This document shows, piece by piece, positions 34,420-43,830 of a stretch of 64,000 nucleotides of DNA (positions are counted from its first letter, which is position 1; the number at the start of each line of letters is the position of its first letter). Where the stretch lies: NCBI RefSeq assembly GCF_000686945.1, contig NZ_JMME01000001.1, positions 1-64,000 on the forward strand, written 5' to 3'. The DNA comes from Selenomonas sp. AE3005. Its GTDB lineage: Bacteria > Bacillota > Negativicutes > Selenomonadales > Selenomonadaceae. The position numbers were made by a program, and so were the translations under genes. The notes under the pieces are model-generated. The model ran no database searches. It had not been told where the DNA came from and was given only the letters and a program-made list of their open reading frames with translations.

Positions 34420-35295
34420 ATGCGCAATGTAACTGTAGCCGCCGTTCAAATGCAGATGTCGGCAAGTGTGCGTGAGAATATCGACAAGGCTGATAAATTG
34501 GTGCGCGAGGCGGCCGGACGTGGGGCACAGATTATCCTGCTGCCGGAACTCTTTGAACGGCCGTATTTCTGTCAGGAACGGCAGTATGATTTCTATGATT
34601 ATGCCACGGCGGTGGCGGATAATCCGGCGGTTCGCCATTTCCAGCCTATCGCCAAAGAACTGGCCGTGGCTATGCCCATCAGTTTTTATGAGAAGGACGG
34701 CACGCGCCTTTTTAACAGCATTGCCATGCTGGACGCTGACGGCAGCGTTTTGGGCGTATACCGCAAGACACATATTCCCGATGACCATTACTATCAGGAA
34801 AAATTCTACTTCACACCGGGCAATACCGGTTTTAAGGTCTGGGATACACGCTATGGCAAGGTAGGCGTAGGTATTTGCTGGGACCAGTGGTTCCCCGAGG
34901 CGGCCCGGGCGATGGCCCTGCAGGGGGCAGAAATTCTGCTCTATCCCACGGCTATCGGCTCGGAGCCCATACTGGAAACGGACAGCATGCCGCATTGGCG
35001 GCGTTGTATGCAGGGGCATGCCGGCTCCAACCTGCTGCCGGTGGTGGCGGCTAACCGCATTGGTGTAGAAACGGTGGAACCGTGCGCGGAAAACGGCGGC
35101 CAGCAGTCAAGCCTGAACTTTTACGGCTCGTCCTTTATCACGGATAATACCGGCGCAATCATCACCGAGGCCGGCCGTACAGAGGAAGTGGTGCTGACGG
35201 CCAGCTTTGACCTTGATGGTTATGCCAAAGACCGTATGAGCTGGGGGCTGTTCCGTGACCGCCGCCCGGAAATGTACAACGAAATAGTAAGGTGA
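34420..35295 (+). CDS. aguB: N-carbamoylputrescine amidase (AguB)
   Basis: A 291-aa nitrilase-superfamily hydrolase that splits N-carbamoylputrescine into putrescine, CO2 and ammonia. The catalytic triad is visible: Glu in LLPELFERPYFC, Lys in YRKTHIPDDHYY and Cys in GVGICWDQWFPEAARAMAL. It is preceded by GAGGTGAC and lies 24 bases after aguA. It is the last gene of the polyamine operon, with a terminator directly after it. Confidence 0.96.
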   Translation: MRNVTVAAVQMQMSASVRENIDKADKLVREAAGRGAQIILLPELFERPYFCQERQYDFYDYATAVADNPAVRHFQPIAKELAVAMPISFYEKDGTRLFNSIAMLDADGSVLGVYRKTHIPDDHYYQEKFYFTPGNTGFKVWDTRYGKVGVGICWDQWFPEAARAMALQGAEILLYPTAIGSEPILETDSMPHWRRCMQGHAGSNLLPVVAANRIGVETVEPCAENGGQQSSLNFYGSSFITDNTGAIITEAGRTEEVVLTASFDLDGYAKDRMSWGLFRDRRPEMYNEIVR

Positions 35296-35301
35296 AAAGA
35301 C

Positions 35302-35350
35302 AACAGGGCTGAGGTACGTTTACGGACGTGCGGCAGCCCTGTTATGTTTT
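35302..35350 (+). terminator. Terminator of the polyamine operon
   Basis: AACAGGGCTG (35302-35311) pairs with CAGCCCTGTT (about 35334-35343) around a loop with its own small stem (TACGTTTACGGACGTG), followed by ATGTTTTG. The tail overlaps the -35 box of the smc promoter. Confidence 0.85.
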
Positions 35351-35377
35351 GAGAAAAGAGGGCAAATATGGTATAGT
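35349..35377 (+). promoter_or_regulatory. Promoter of smc-ftsY
   Basis: TTGAGA (35349-35354), 17 bases, TATAGT (35372-35377) with a TG one base upstream (extended -10), about 43 bases before the GTG start of smc. Confidence 0.7.
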
Positions 35378-35419
35378 AGATAGTATGTGTGCAGGGAAAT
35401 GACGAATGAGGTGTAGAGG

Positions 35420-38400
35420 GTGCAGTTAAAACGGTTGGAGGCTTATGGCTTTAAGTCATTTGCTGACAAGATAACAATAGATTTTGACCAGGGGATAACG
35501 GCTATTGTCGGGCCTAACGGCAGCGGCAAGAGCAATATCACAGACGCCATTCGCTGGGTATTAGGTGAACAGAATGTCCGCAATTTGCGTGGGACGAAGG
35601 CCGAGGATATTATCTTCACCGGTTCGGCCTCCCGTAAAGCTCTGGGCGTGGCCGAAGTTACGCTGGTGTTTGCCAATGACGGCACCCTGCCGGTGGATTT
35701 CCGCGAGGTTATGGTGACGCGCCGGTTGTACCGCAGCGGCGAGAGTGAGTTTTATATCAATCGTTCGCGGTGCCGGCTGAAAGATATTTACAATCTCTTT
35801 GCCGACACGGGTATTGGGCATGATGGCATGAGTATTATCGGGCAGAACCGCATTGATGATATTCTGAACAGCCGCCCGGAAGAGCGCCGGGCGTTCTTTG
35901 AGGAAACGGCCGGTATCACCAAGTACCGCAACCGCAAACGCGAGTCCGTGCGGAAACTCACCGATACGGAGAACAACCTTGTCCGCGTGCAGGATATTAT
36001 CCATGAAATCGAAAACCAGCTGGAACCCCTGGCGCGGCATGCGGAAAAAACCAGAATTTATAACGGGCTCCACGAGGAGTACCAGCGTTATAAGCTGACG
36101 AAACTGGCGCAGGATTACGCACGGGAGGCCGGACAAAAGCAGGCTAATGACGGGAAACTCACCCAGCTGCAGGACGAGGTCATTGCGGCTGAGGCGAAAG
36201 TCCAGTCTTTGGCTGCAGAAAAAGAACGCCTCAATAAAGAGATAATCGACCTGGAAAATGCCATGCAGGCACAGGCCGAAAAAAATGAGTTCCTGCGGCA
36301 GAAGATGGCGGTAGCCGACCAGGAGGCGGCCAAGCTGCAGGAACGTCAGGACCAGAGTGACGGTATCAGGGACCGCATTCTGGAACGCCGGCAGGAACTT
36401 AATCACGAAATCGCTGAGGCTATAGCGGAGATGACGCGGCTGGCCGAACAGGAAAAGCAGCAAAAGCAGGACCTGGCCTTGCTCGATGAATTTCTGACCA
36501 AGGAACAGGCCAAGCAGAAGGACTATAGTCAGCGTATTCGGACGCTGGAAGAACAGAGCCAGGCTGTCAATAAGGAAAAAGAGGCCCAATTTGCCGTCTG
36601 GACGGCTAAGCAGCAGGAACTGGCACTGGCTGAGCGCGACCTGGAAAATGGCGCTGATGGGCAGGAGGGCCGGGAAAGCGAATTGCAGCAGGCCAGGGAA
36701 AAACTGCAGCATTGGCAAAAACTGCAGGCCGAACTGCAGGAATCACTCGAGGCTGAGGCCGACAATGCCCGTAAGTGCCAGGAGCAGCTGCAGGCGGCCC
36801 AGCAGGCCAGAAAGGCAGCGGAAAACGAGCTGCGGTCTGCTCGCGACAAGGCCAGTGACCTTGCCAGCCGGCTGAAGAACACGGAAAACAAGCTGCAATT
36901 CTTAACCCGTATGCAACAGGCTTATGAAGGCTTTGGCAAGGCGGTAAAAGCCGTGCTGAAAAGCCAGGAAAAATGGCGCAGCGGCGTGGCCGGGGCGGTG
37001 GCAGAACTCATTGATGTGCCCCGTGATTATGTGACGGCTATCGAAATTGCCCTGGGCGGCAATATGCAGAATATCGTCACGGCCGATACGGACACGGCTA
37101 AGGCGGCCATTGCCTTCCTTAAACGGGAAAAGCAGGGGCGTGTTACCTTCCTGCCGTTGTCCACATTGGTGGTCCGCCAGCCACAGAATCTTAATTCCCG
37201 TCTGCCGGGGATTATCGGCTGGGCTAATACGCTTGTGAAAACCGAAACGCGGTATCAAAAGGCCGTAGATTTCCTGTTATCGCGTACGCTGGTGGTGGAT
37301 AACCTCGACAATGCCCTGGCTCTGGCCAAGGAACAGGGCTACCGCCTGCGGATTGTCACCCTTTCCGGGGAATTACTTAATCCCGGCGGTTCCCTTTCCG
37401 GTGGCAGCCGGGGGCACCAGGAGGCCAGCTATCTCAACCGTAGCGGGGAAATCGCTGATTTGCAGGCCCAGCAGGTGACACTGCAGCAACAGCTGGCGGC
37501 CAGCGGGCAGGAATGTCAGGCCAGGCAGGCAGCGGTGCAGACAGCCGAGGAAGATTTGCTGTCGGCCCGGGAAAACTTGCAGCAGGCGGATATCCATCAG
37601 GCCGAGTTAAAGACAAGTCTGGCCCGTCTGGGTGAAAATCTGACAAGTCAGGAAAAGCTCGTAACTGATTTGGAAACGGCGATGGCTGCACTGCAGGCCT
37701 CGTTTGCCAAACTGCAGGAAAAGAAGGTTATGGCCAAACGGGCGGCGGCTGAGGCGGAAAAGAAATACGAGGAACTCAGCAAGGCGGCCGAGGAGGCACA
37801 GCTGAACCTGGAGGATTTAGAACAGGACGCCGATGATTTAGCGGCCTATATCCATGACCGGGAAGTCAAACGGGCAACGCTCGAGCAGGAGGCTTTAAAC
37901 AGCCGTCAATTCCTGCTGCTGCGTACCAAAGCCAAGGAAAACAGTGAACAGAGCCTGCGGGAAAACGAGCGTGAGGAGCAGGAACTGGAAAAAAGCCTCG
38001 TGGACAGTACGCAGCGCCTGCAGGAACTGGCTGACCAGCAGAAAGGCCTGCAGGAAGTTTATGACGCCGGTCAGGAGGCTCATACGGCCATCTACAATGA
38101 GCGTATGGACAAGCTGACGGCCAATCAGCAAAACGATAAAGAGGCTCACAACGCCGCACAGGCCCTCAACCGCCTGCAGGCTGAGGTGCAAAAGCTGGCG
38201 GTGCTGGACAATAAACTGCAAATGCATATTGAGAGCCTGCAGGAGGATATCCTGTCAGAATACGGCCTGACGCCGGAACGGGCGGCAGAGGAGGCCATGG
38301 ACGCCGAGCCGGGGGATATCAAGACGAATATGCAGCGTCTGGAGCACAAGCTGAAGGAATTGGGACCGGTCAATCCCAACGCGCTGGAAGAATATGAAGA

Positions 38401-38962
38401 ACTTTCCCAGCGTCATGATTTTATGCAGAAACAGGCCGGCGACCTCAACAGTGCCAAGGAAGATTTGGAGCGGATTCTGGCGGAAATGGACGAGGCCATG
38501 ACCAAGCAGTTCAAGGAGGCCTTTGCCCAGATTCAGGTGTACTTTGCCGATATCTTTGTGCGCCTCTTTGGCGGCGGCAAGGCCGAGCTGAAACTGCTTG
38601 ATGAAGATGATGTGTTGAACACCGGCGTGGACATTCTCGTTACCCTGCCGCAGAAGAAACGGCAGAACCTGTCAGCCCTGTCCGGTGGTGAACGTGCGCT
38701 GACGGTTATCGCCCTGCTCTTTTCCTTCCTGCGCTACCGGCCGTCGCCGTTCTCGGTGCTCGACGAAATTGACGCGCCGCTCGACGAGGCCAATGTCGTG
38801 CGTTTTGGCTCCTTCCTGAAGGAATTTGCCGACAACACCCAGTTTATCGTGGTAACCCATCGTAAGGGCACGATGGAGGCGGTGGACACCTTGTATGGTG
38901 TCACCATTGAGGACGCCGGTGTATCAAAGATATTATCAGTGAAAATAGACGACGTAGAATAG
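35420..38962 (+). CDS. smc: Chromosome segregation protein SMC
   Basis: An 1180-aa condensin ATPase that compacts and segregates the chromosome with ScpA/ScpB. The N-terminal head has Walker A GPNGSGKS (32-39). Two long coiled coils (about 170-490 and 670-1010) flank a hinge at about 510-650. The C-terminal head has the ABC signature LSGGERAL near 1085 and Walker B VLDEIDAPLDEANV. The length is normal. The start is GTG 35420, as the MQLKRLEAYGFKSF beginning shows. ftsY follows by 10 bases. TGACAAGTCA at 37641. Confidence 0.97.
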   Translation: MQLKRLEAYGFKSFADKITIDFDQGITAIVGPNGSGKSNITDAIRWVLGEQNVRNLRGTKAEDIIFTGSASRKALGVAEVTLVFANDGTLPVDFREVMVTRRLYRSGESEFYINRSRCRLKDIYNLFADTGIGHDGMSIIGQNRIDDILNSRPEERRAFFEETAGITKYRNRKRESVRKLTDTENNLVRVQDIIHEIENQLEPLARHAEKTRIYNGLHEEYQRYKLTKLAQDYAREAGQKQANDGKLTQLQDEVIAAEAKVQSLAAEKERLNKEIIDLENAMQAQAEKNEFLRQKMAVADQEAAKLQERQDQSDGIRDRILERRQELNHEIAEAIAEMTRLAEQEKQQKQDLALLDEFLTKEQAKQKDYSQRIRTLEEQSQAVNKEKEAQFAVWTAKQQELALAERDLENGADGQEGRESELQQAREKLQHWQKLQAELQESLEAEADNARKCQEQLQAAQQARKAAENELRSARDKASDLASRLKNTENKLQFLTRMQQAYEGFGKAVKAVLKSQEKWRSGVAGAVAELIDVPRDYVTAIEIALGGNMQNIVTADTDTAKAAIAFLKREKQGRVTFLPLSTLVVRQPQNLNSRLPGIIGWANTLVKTETRYQKAVDFLLSRTLVVDNLDNALALAKEQGYRLRIVTLSGELLNPGGSLSGGSRGHQEASYLNRSGEIADLQAQQVTLQQQLAASGQECQARQAAVQTAEEDLLSARENLQQADIHQAELKTSLARLGENLTSQEKLVTDLETAMAALQASFAKLQEKKVMAKRAAAEAEKKYEELSKAAEEAQLNLEDLEQDADDLAAYIHDREVKRATLEQEALNSRQFLLLRTKAKENSEQSLRENEREEQELEKSLVDSTQRLQELADQQKGLQEVYDAGQEAHTAIYNERMDKLTANQQNDKEAHNAAQALNRLQAEVQKLAVLDNKLQMHIESLQEDILSEYGLTPERAAEEAMDAEPGDIKTNMQRLEHKLKELGPVNPNALEEYEELSQRHDFMQKQAGDLNSAKEDLERILAEMDEAMTKQFKEAFAQIQVYFADIFVRLFGGGKAELKLLDEDDVLNTGVDILVTLPQKKRQNLSALSGGERALTVIALLFSFLRYRPSPFSVLDEIDAPLDEANVVRFGSFLKEFADNTQFIVVTHRKGTMEAVDTLYGVTIEDAGVSKILSVKIDDVE

Positions 38963-38972
38963 GAGTTTAGCT

Positions 38973-39890
38973 ATGGGATTTTTTGACAAATTAAAAAAGG
39001 GCCTGAATAAGACCAGGGAAAACCTGACCACGAAAATTGAAAAGCTGGTTATTGGTTATGCCGATATCGATGATGATTTTCTCGACGAGCTGGAAGAAAC
39101 CCTGATTATGGCCGACGTGGGCGTGCAGACTACGGAAAAACTGATGACCGCTGTACGCAAGGGCATTAAGAAAAAGGAAATCAACAGCCCCGAAGATTTA
39201 AAACCGTTTTTGGAAAAGGAAATTGCCGCCATTCTTACGGCGGGGGAAGATAACACCCGGACGGCTGCCGAAGGCCCTACGGTACTGCTGGTAATCGGTG
39301 TCAATGGTGCCGGCAAGACCACGACGATTGGCAAGCTCGCCGCTTATTACAAGGAGCAGGGCAAGAGTGTCATGCTGGCAGCTGCCGATACCTTCCGTGC
39401 GGCGGCTATTGACCAGCTGGAAGTCTGGGCCGGCCGCAGCGGTGCTCAGCTCATCAAGCATGAAGAAGGTTCTGACCCGGCAGCTGTGGCCTATGACGCT
39501 GTTAAGGCGGCTGTGGCCCGTAACATCGACATGCTTATCATCGACACGGCCGGCCGCCTGCAAAATAAGTCCAACCTCATGCAGGAACTGGAAAAAATCA
39601 ATCGTGTTATTGGCCGGGAAATCAAAGGCGCACCGCATGAAACCCTGCTGGTGCTGGACGCAACTACAGGCCAGAATGCCATCAGCCAGGCGGAACTCTT
39701 TACCAAGGCGGCACCGATTTCCGGGGTAGTGCTGACCAAATTGGACGGCACGGCCAAGGGCGGTGTGGTCATCGGTATCAAGAGCCAGCTCTCCATGCCG
39801 GTTAAATGGATTGGCGTAGGCGAGGGTGTGGAAGATTTGCGCCCCTTCGTGGCCGAGGACTTTGCCAAGGCCCTGTTCGCCAAGGAATAA
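38973..39890 (+). CDS. ftsY: Signal recognition particle receptor FtsY
   Basis: A 305-aa SRP-family GTPase that docks the SRP-ribosome complex at the membrane. It consists of the N domain (FFDKLKKGLNKTRENL start), then the G domain with GVNGAGKTTT near 109-118, DTFRAAAIDQL, DTAGRLQNK and TKLDGTAKGG. The long acidic A domain found in E. coli is missing, as in many Firmicutes. It follows smc in the same operon, a conserved Firmicute order. ffh is not present here. Confidence 0.97.
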   Translation: MGFFDKLKKGLNKTRENLTTKIEKLVIGYADIDDDFLDELEETLIMADVGVQTTEKLMTAVRKGIKKKEINSPEDLKPFLEKEIAAILTAGEDNTRTAAEGPTVLLVIGVNGAGKTTTIGKLAAYYKEQGKSVMLAAADTFRAAAIDQLEVWAGRSGAQLIKHEEGSDPAAVAYDAVKAAVARNIDMLIIDTAGRLQNKSNLMQELEKINRVIGREIKGAPHETLLVLDATTGQNAISQAELFTKAAPISGVVLTKLDGTAKGGVVIGIKSQLSMPVKWIGVGEGVEDLRPFVAEDFAKALFAKE

Positions 39891-39901
39891 AATACGCAAA
39901 G

Positions 39902-39937
39902 AAAAAATCCGCTGAGCATTGCGCTCAGCGGATTTTT
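39902..39937 (+). terminator. Shared terminator between ftsY and guaB
   Basis: AAATCCGCTGAGC and GCTCAGCGGATTT form a perfect stem with a short loop. It has T-runs in both directions (TTTTTG after it, and AAAAAA before it, read as U on the minus strand), so it can stop both converging genes. Confidence 0.92.
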
Positions 39938-39961
39938 GTCGCTATAAGGTGTTAGCAGGGA

Positions 39962-41470
39962 TTAGTCTCTGCCCAAACGGTCGCGGAGAATTACGTCATG
40001 GGAGCCGCCTTCCACGATACTGGTTGCCGATACCAGTGTGAGTTTGGCCTTGTCGCGGAACTCGGGCAGGGACAGGGAGCCGCAGTTGCACATCGTGCTG
40101 CGAATCTTGGCCAGCGTCGTGCCCACATTGTCCTTCAGGGGGCCGGCGTACGGAACATAGGAGTCAACACCTTCTTCGAAGGAGAGTTTCTTGGAGCCGC
40201 CCAGGTCATAGCGCTGCCAGTTGCGGGCGCGGTTGGAACCTTCGCCCCAGTACTCTTTGTAGTAGGTGCCGTTGACTTTAACCTTGTCCGTCGGGCTTTC
40301 GTCAAAACGGGAGAAGTAGCGGCCGAGCATGAGGAAGTCAGCGCCCATAGCCAGTGCCAGTGTCATGTGGTAATCATGCACGATACCGCCATCGGAGCAG
40401 ACAGGAATGTAAATGCCCGTTTCTTCATAATACTTATCGCGTTCGTGGCAAACGTCAATCAGAGCCGTAGCCTGACCGCGGCCGATACCTTTCGTTTCAC
40501 GGGTGATACAAATGGAGCCGCCGCCGATACCGACTTTGATGAAGTCAGCGCCAGCATCAGCCAGGAAACGGAAACCTTCGCCGTCAACGACGTTGCCGGC
40601 ACCGACCTTTACGTCCTCACCGAAGTTTTCATGAATGTATTTCAGGGTAATGCGCTGCCACTCGGAGAAACCTTCCGAGGAGTCAATGCAGAGAACATCT
40701 GCACCGGCTTTTAAGAGGGCCGGCACACGTTCTGCATAGTCACGGGTGTTGATACCGGCACCGACGATATAGCGCTTATTGTCATCAATGAGTTCGAGCT
40801 CATTGTCTTTGTTGGCATTGTAATCTTTACGGAACACCATGTAACGCAGGCGCTGATTCTTGTCGATGATCGGGAGCATGTTGAGCTTGTTTTCCCAGAT
40901 GATATCGTTGGCCTGGCCAATGGTGGTAACTTCTTCAGCCTTGGCGTAAACCAGATTTTCAAAAGCCGTCATGAAATCGCTGGCCGGTGTGTCCATGGAC
41001 ATACGGGAAACGCGATAGTCACGGCTGGTCACGATACCTAAGAGCTTGCCGTTCGGCGTGCCATCTTCGGTAACTGCCATGGTGGAGTGGCCGGTTTCCT
41101 GCAACAGGTCGAGAATTTCGCCCAGAGTGGTGGAGGGCTTGATATTGGAGTCACTGCTGACAAAACCGGATTTGTAATGCTTTACGCGGGAAACCATAGC
41201 GGCCTCATCTTCAATGCTTTGGGAGCCGTAAATGAAGGACACACCGCCCTCTTTGGCCAGTGCGATTGCCATGTTATCATCGGAAACCGCCTGCATGATA
41301 GCAGAGGTCATGGGGATGTTCATGGTAATCTTCGGTTCCTCGCCCTTACGGAATTTCACCAGCGGTGTACGCAGGGATACATTCATCGGAATGCATTTTT
41401 CCGATGAGTAGCCGGGAACAAGCAGATACTCGCCAAAAGTGTGTGATGGTTCTTCAAAATAGAATGCCAA
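39962..41470 (-). CDS. guaB: IMP dehydrogenase (GuaB)
   Basis: A 502-aa enzyme oxidising IMP to XMP, the first committed step of GMP synthesis. It is a TIM barrel with an inserted pair of CBS domains (about residues 95-225). The catalytic loop is [12 protein letters not shown] with Cys near residue 318; most bacterial enzymes have GIGPGSICTT, so this is a slightly variant form. DGGI and the flap near the C-terminus are present. The ATG is preceded by AAGAAGGGG. It is convergent with ftsY, with a possible promoter in the 41540-41573 region. Confidence 0.94.
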   Translation of the reverse strand: MAFYFEEPSHTFGEYLLVPGYSSEKCIPMNVSLRTPLVKFRKGEEPKITMNIPMTSAIMQAVSDDNMAIALAKEGGVSFIYGSQSIEDEAAMVSRVKHYKSGFVSSDSNIKPSTTLGEILDLLQETGHSTMAVTEDGTPNGKLLGIVTSRDYRVSRMSMDTPASDFMTAFENLVYAKAEEVTTIGQANDIIWENKLNMLPIIDKNQRLRYMVFRKDYNANKDNELELIDDNKRYIVGAGINTRDYAERVPALLKAGADVLCIDSSEGFSEWQRITLKYIHENFGEDVKVGAGNVVDGEGFRFLADAGADFIKVGIGGGSICITRETKGIGRGQATALIDVCHERDKYYEETGIYIPVCSDGGIVHDYHMTLALAMGADFLMLGRYFSRFDESPTDKVKVNGTYYKEYWGEGSNRARNWQRYDLGGSKKLSFEEGVDSYVPYAGPLKDNVGTTLAKIRSTMCNCGSLSLPEFRDKAKLTLVSATSIVEGGSHDVILRDRLGRD

Positions 41471-41617
41471 CGTAACCCCTTCTTTCTTAAAATGTCAAAT
41501 AACAATACTCTACACGGCGTTGTGTATATTGTCATATATCTTAATATAGATGGTGGGGGCCTGTCAATGACAAATTAAAATTTGTCTTACAAGTTTACAA
41601 CTGTCAGCAAAAAATGC

Positions 41618-41657
41618 CAAAAAATAACAGCCTGACATATCACCTGTCAGGCTGTTA
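41618..41657 (-). terminator. Terminator of the minus-strand RNA before guaB
   Basis: On the minus strand AACAGCCTGACA pairs perfectly with TGTCAGGCTGTT around a loop of about 8 bases, followed by ATTTTTTGG. No T-run exists on the + side, so it acts on minus-strand transcripts. Confidence 0.88.
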
Positions 41658-41811
41658 GCTCATTATCTCATATTCTATTTTCATAACTCACTTGGGTTCC
41701 AATCTTACGGGCCCATTGGACTCCCCTCCTTCACGAGCCATAACTGTCACCGGATAACAAACTCTCCTACGGCTAGCTATTACCTTTTCCGGATAGCCTG
41801 TATCCTAGCTT
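41619..41811 (-). ncRNA. Candidate structured RNA or leader upstream of guaB
   Basis: A minus-strand unit with a good promoter (TTGACT, 17 bases, TATCAT at 41818-41846) and a perfect intrinsic terminator about 190 nt downstream. The RNA can form GGATA/TATCC inside a GCTA/TAGC stem near its 5' end and TCCAAT/ATTGGA farther down, enclosing GGGCCC. There is no convincing ORF. It may be a stand-alone small RNA, or a riboswitch-like attenuator for guaB, whose ATG is 150 bases beyond the terminator. I looked for purine, T-box, THF and SAM motifs and found none. Together with the terminator and guaB promoter this explains the gene-free stretch 41471-41913. Confidence 0.55.
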
Positions 41812-41817
41812 GGGATT

Positions 41818-41846
41818 ATGATAACACAGAATAGACGCAAAGTCAA
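41818..41846 (-). promoter_or_regulatory. Promoter of the RNA upstream of guaB
   Basis: On the minus strand TTGACT (41846-41841), 17 bases, TATCAT (41823-41818). The predicted start is near 41811. Confidence 0.7.
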
Positions 41847-41873
41847 TAATTTTCTAATAATTGTACAGTAAAA

Positions 41874-41903
41874 TAAAAACGGCTGCGCAAATCGCAACCG
41901 TTT
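41874..41903 (-). terminator. Terminator of tRNA-Ala
   Basis: On the minus strand AACGGTTGCG pairs with CGCAGCCGTT (one G-U) around a short loop, followed by TTTTA. Confidence 0.85.
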
Positions 41904-41913
41904 GTAATCATTA

Positions 41914-41989
<76 letters not shown>

Positions 41990-42023
41990 GTGATGTTTCG
42001 CCGTGGCGTCATCAACGAATATT

Positions 42024-42052
42024 AGTATACGGCAAAGCTCTATGTCTGTCAA
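42024..42052 (-). promoter_or_regulatory. Promoter of tRNA-Ala
   Basis: On the minus strand a perfect TTGACA (42052-42047), 17 bases, TATACT (42029-42024), about 35 bases upstream of the tRNA. Confidence 0.85.
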
Positions 42053-42087
42053 CACTTTTTTTAAAATTTTTTCTCTGAGGGAAATTA

Positions 42088-42096
42088 TGGTATACT
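42088..42096 (+). promoter_or_regulatory. Extended -10 promoter of rbgA
   Basis: TGGTATACT (42088-42096), about 36 bases before the start codon at 42132. The -35 region is only T-rich. Confidence 0.55.
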
Positions 42097-42131
42097 AATT
42101 CTGATAGAAAAAGATGAGAGGATACAATAAT

Positions 42132-43034
42132 ATGGATAAAAAAGATATACCTAATCTGCAATGGTTCCCAGGCCATATGAAAAAGGCGCAGCGGTTAATA
42201 GAAGAGAATCTGAAACTCGTTGATGTGGTGATAGAACTGCTTGACGCGCGGATTCCGTTCAGCAGTGCCAACCCCATGCTGGCGGAAATCATCAAGGGCA
42301 AACCGCGCATGATTGCCTTGAATAAATCTGACCTGGCAGACAGCGCCAGCACGAAAAAGTGGCTGGCTTATTTTAAAGAGCAAAATGTACCGGCAGTGGC
42401 CATTGACTCCATGAATGGCAAGGGTATGAAACAGCTTGTGAAGGTGGCTGAAGAACTGGCCCGGCCCAAGACGGATAAATTCGTCAGCAAGGGAGCCAAG
42501 CCTAGGGCCGCGCGCTGCATGATTCTGGGGATTCCCAATGTGGGCAAGTCATCCCTGATTAACCGCCTGGCCGGAGCAGTAAAGGCCAAGGCTGCGGATA
42601 AACCCGGTGTGACCAGAGCCAAGCAGTGGATAAAGATTGGTTCGAATCTGGATTTGCTCGATACCCCGGGCATTCTCTGGCCGAAGTTTGAGGACCAGAC
42701 CGTGGGGCTTAAACTGGCGTTCACCGGCGCTATCAATGATGATATCTATGACCGGGAACAGGTGACAGCCCTGCTGCTGGGCGTAATGCGCCGTGATTAT
42801 CCGGAAAGACTGGCCGAACGCTTTAAGCTGACCGGCGAAGTGCCGGAAAATGGCCTGGAGATACTCGAACTCATCGGCCGCAAGCGCGGCTGTCTGGTCA
42901 AGGGCGGCGTCGTCGACCTGGAAAAGGCGCAAAACATTGTCTTAAACGAATTCCGGGCTGGCAAATTAGGTTTGGTAACACTTGATGAAATTCCTGTAGA
43001 AAATACAGTTGAGGAGTCAAAAAGCAGTGAATGA
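42132..43034 (+). CDS. rbgA: Ribosome biogenesis GTPase RbgA (YlqF)
   Basis: A 300-aa circularly permuted GTPase needed for late 50S subunit assembly. The G motifs are in permuted order: NKSD (64-67) first, then GIPNVGKSS (about 133-141) and DTPG (about 177-180). The start NLQWFPGHMKKA is the family signature. ATG 42132 is used; an upstream in-frame ATG at 42114 would place the AGAGGA site inside the gene. rnhB overlaps its end by 8 bases, as is common in Firmicutes. Confidence 0.95.
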   Translation: MDKKDIPNLQWFPGHMKKAQRLIEENLKLVDVVIELLDARIPFSSANPMLAEIIKGKPRMIALNKSDLADSASTKKWLAYFKEQNVPAVAIDSMNGKGMKQLVKVAEELARPKTDKFVSKGAKPRAARCMILGIPNVGKSSLINRLAGAVKAKAADKPGVTRAKQWIKIGSNLDLLDTPGILWPKFEDQTVGLKLAFTGAINDDIYDREQVTALLLGVMRRDYPERLAERFKLTGEVPENGLEILELIGRKRGCLVKGGVVDLEKAQNIVLNEFRAGKLGLVTLDEIPVENTVEESKSSE

Positions 43035-43815
43035 TTTGAGTAATTATACGATAAAACAAGTAGAGGCTTTGTTTGCAGAGCAGAAGATAACGGAAGAATT
43101 TCTGACGCTCTGCCGCAATGACGGCCGCAAGGCCATCGGCACGCTGGTCCGCCGTTATGAACGGCAGCAGCAGGAACGGCAGCGTGTGGCGGAACTCTAC
43201 AATTATGAACGGCAGTTTTGGGCTAAGGGCTGCGAATTCGTGGCCGGGGTGGACGAGGCCGGCCGGGGGCCGCTGGCCGGGCCGGTATCGGTGGCAGCGG
43301 TTATTCTGCCGCATGATTTATACCTGCCGAAAATCAATGACTCCAAAAAGCTGTCGGCCAAAGTACGTGATGAACTGTATGATGAAATCATGGACAAGGC
43401 TCTGGCCATTAAGACAGCTTTGGTGGACGCTAAGACCATTGACCGCGTGAATATCTATCAGGCCACGATAAATGGCATGTACGAATCCATCTTTGGTCTG
43501 GCCCAGGAACCACAGGCGGTACTTATCGACGCGGTAAAACTCGATAATCTGCCGATGGTTTCCGAGTCCATTATCAAGGGTGACGCCAAGTCGGCCTCGA
43601 TTGCCGCCGCCTCTATTATTGCCAAGGTCAATCGTGACCGGCTGATGGACGAATATGATAAGCAGTATCCTGAGTATGGTTTTGCCCAGCACAAGGGCTA
43701 TGGTACGGCCCAGCATATTGAGGCCCTTAAAAAGTATGGCCCTTGTCCGATTCACCGTTTGTCCTTTGAACCTATCCGTTCTATGGTGGACCGGCAGACG
43801 GGCGTGCCGTTTTAA
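43027..43815 (+). CDS. rnhB: Ribonuclease HII
   Basis: A 262-aa nuclease that removes RNA from RNA/DNA hybrids. The first catalytic Asp and Glu lie in GVDEAGRGPLAGP (about 75-87). Further family motifs are NDSKKLS, LIDAVKL, KGDAKSASIAAASIIAKVNRDRLM and GYGTAQHIEAL. An N-terminal extension of about 60 residues is normal for the longer form. The start is GTG 43027, 10 bases after GAGGAG. A MITE copy follows within 16 bases of the stop. Confidence 0.95.
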   Translation: MNDLSNYTIKQVEALFAEQKITEEFLTLCRNDGRKAIGTLVRRYERQQQERQRVAELYNYERQFWAKGCEFVAGVDEAGRGPLAGPVSVAAVILPHDLYLPKINDSKKLSAKVRDELYDEIMDKALAIKTALVDAKTIDRVNIYQATINGMYESIFGLAQEPQAVLIDAVKLDNLPMVSESIIKGDAKSASIAAASIIAKVNRDRLMDEYDKQYPEYGFAQHKGYGTAQHIEALKKYGPCPIHRLSFEPIRSMVDRQTGVPF

Positions 43816-43830
43816 GGCAGAACTGATTTA

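Noticed and set aside
41619-41811. T-box or purine riboswitch identity for the RNA upstream of guaB
   Set aside because: No T-box consensus, no purine aptamer core, and no SAM or THF marks were found; kept as unassigned.
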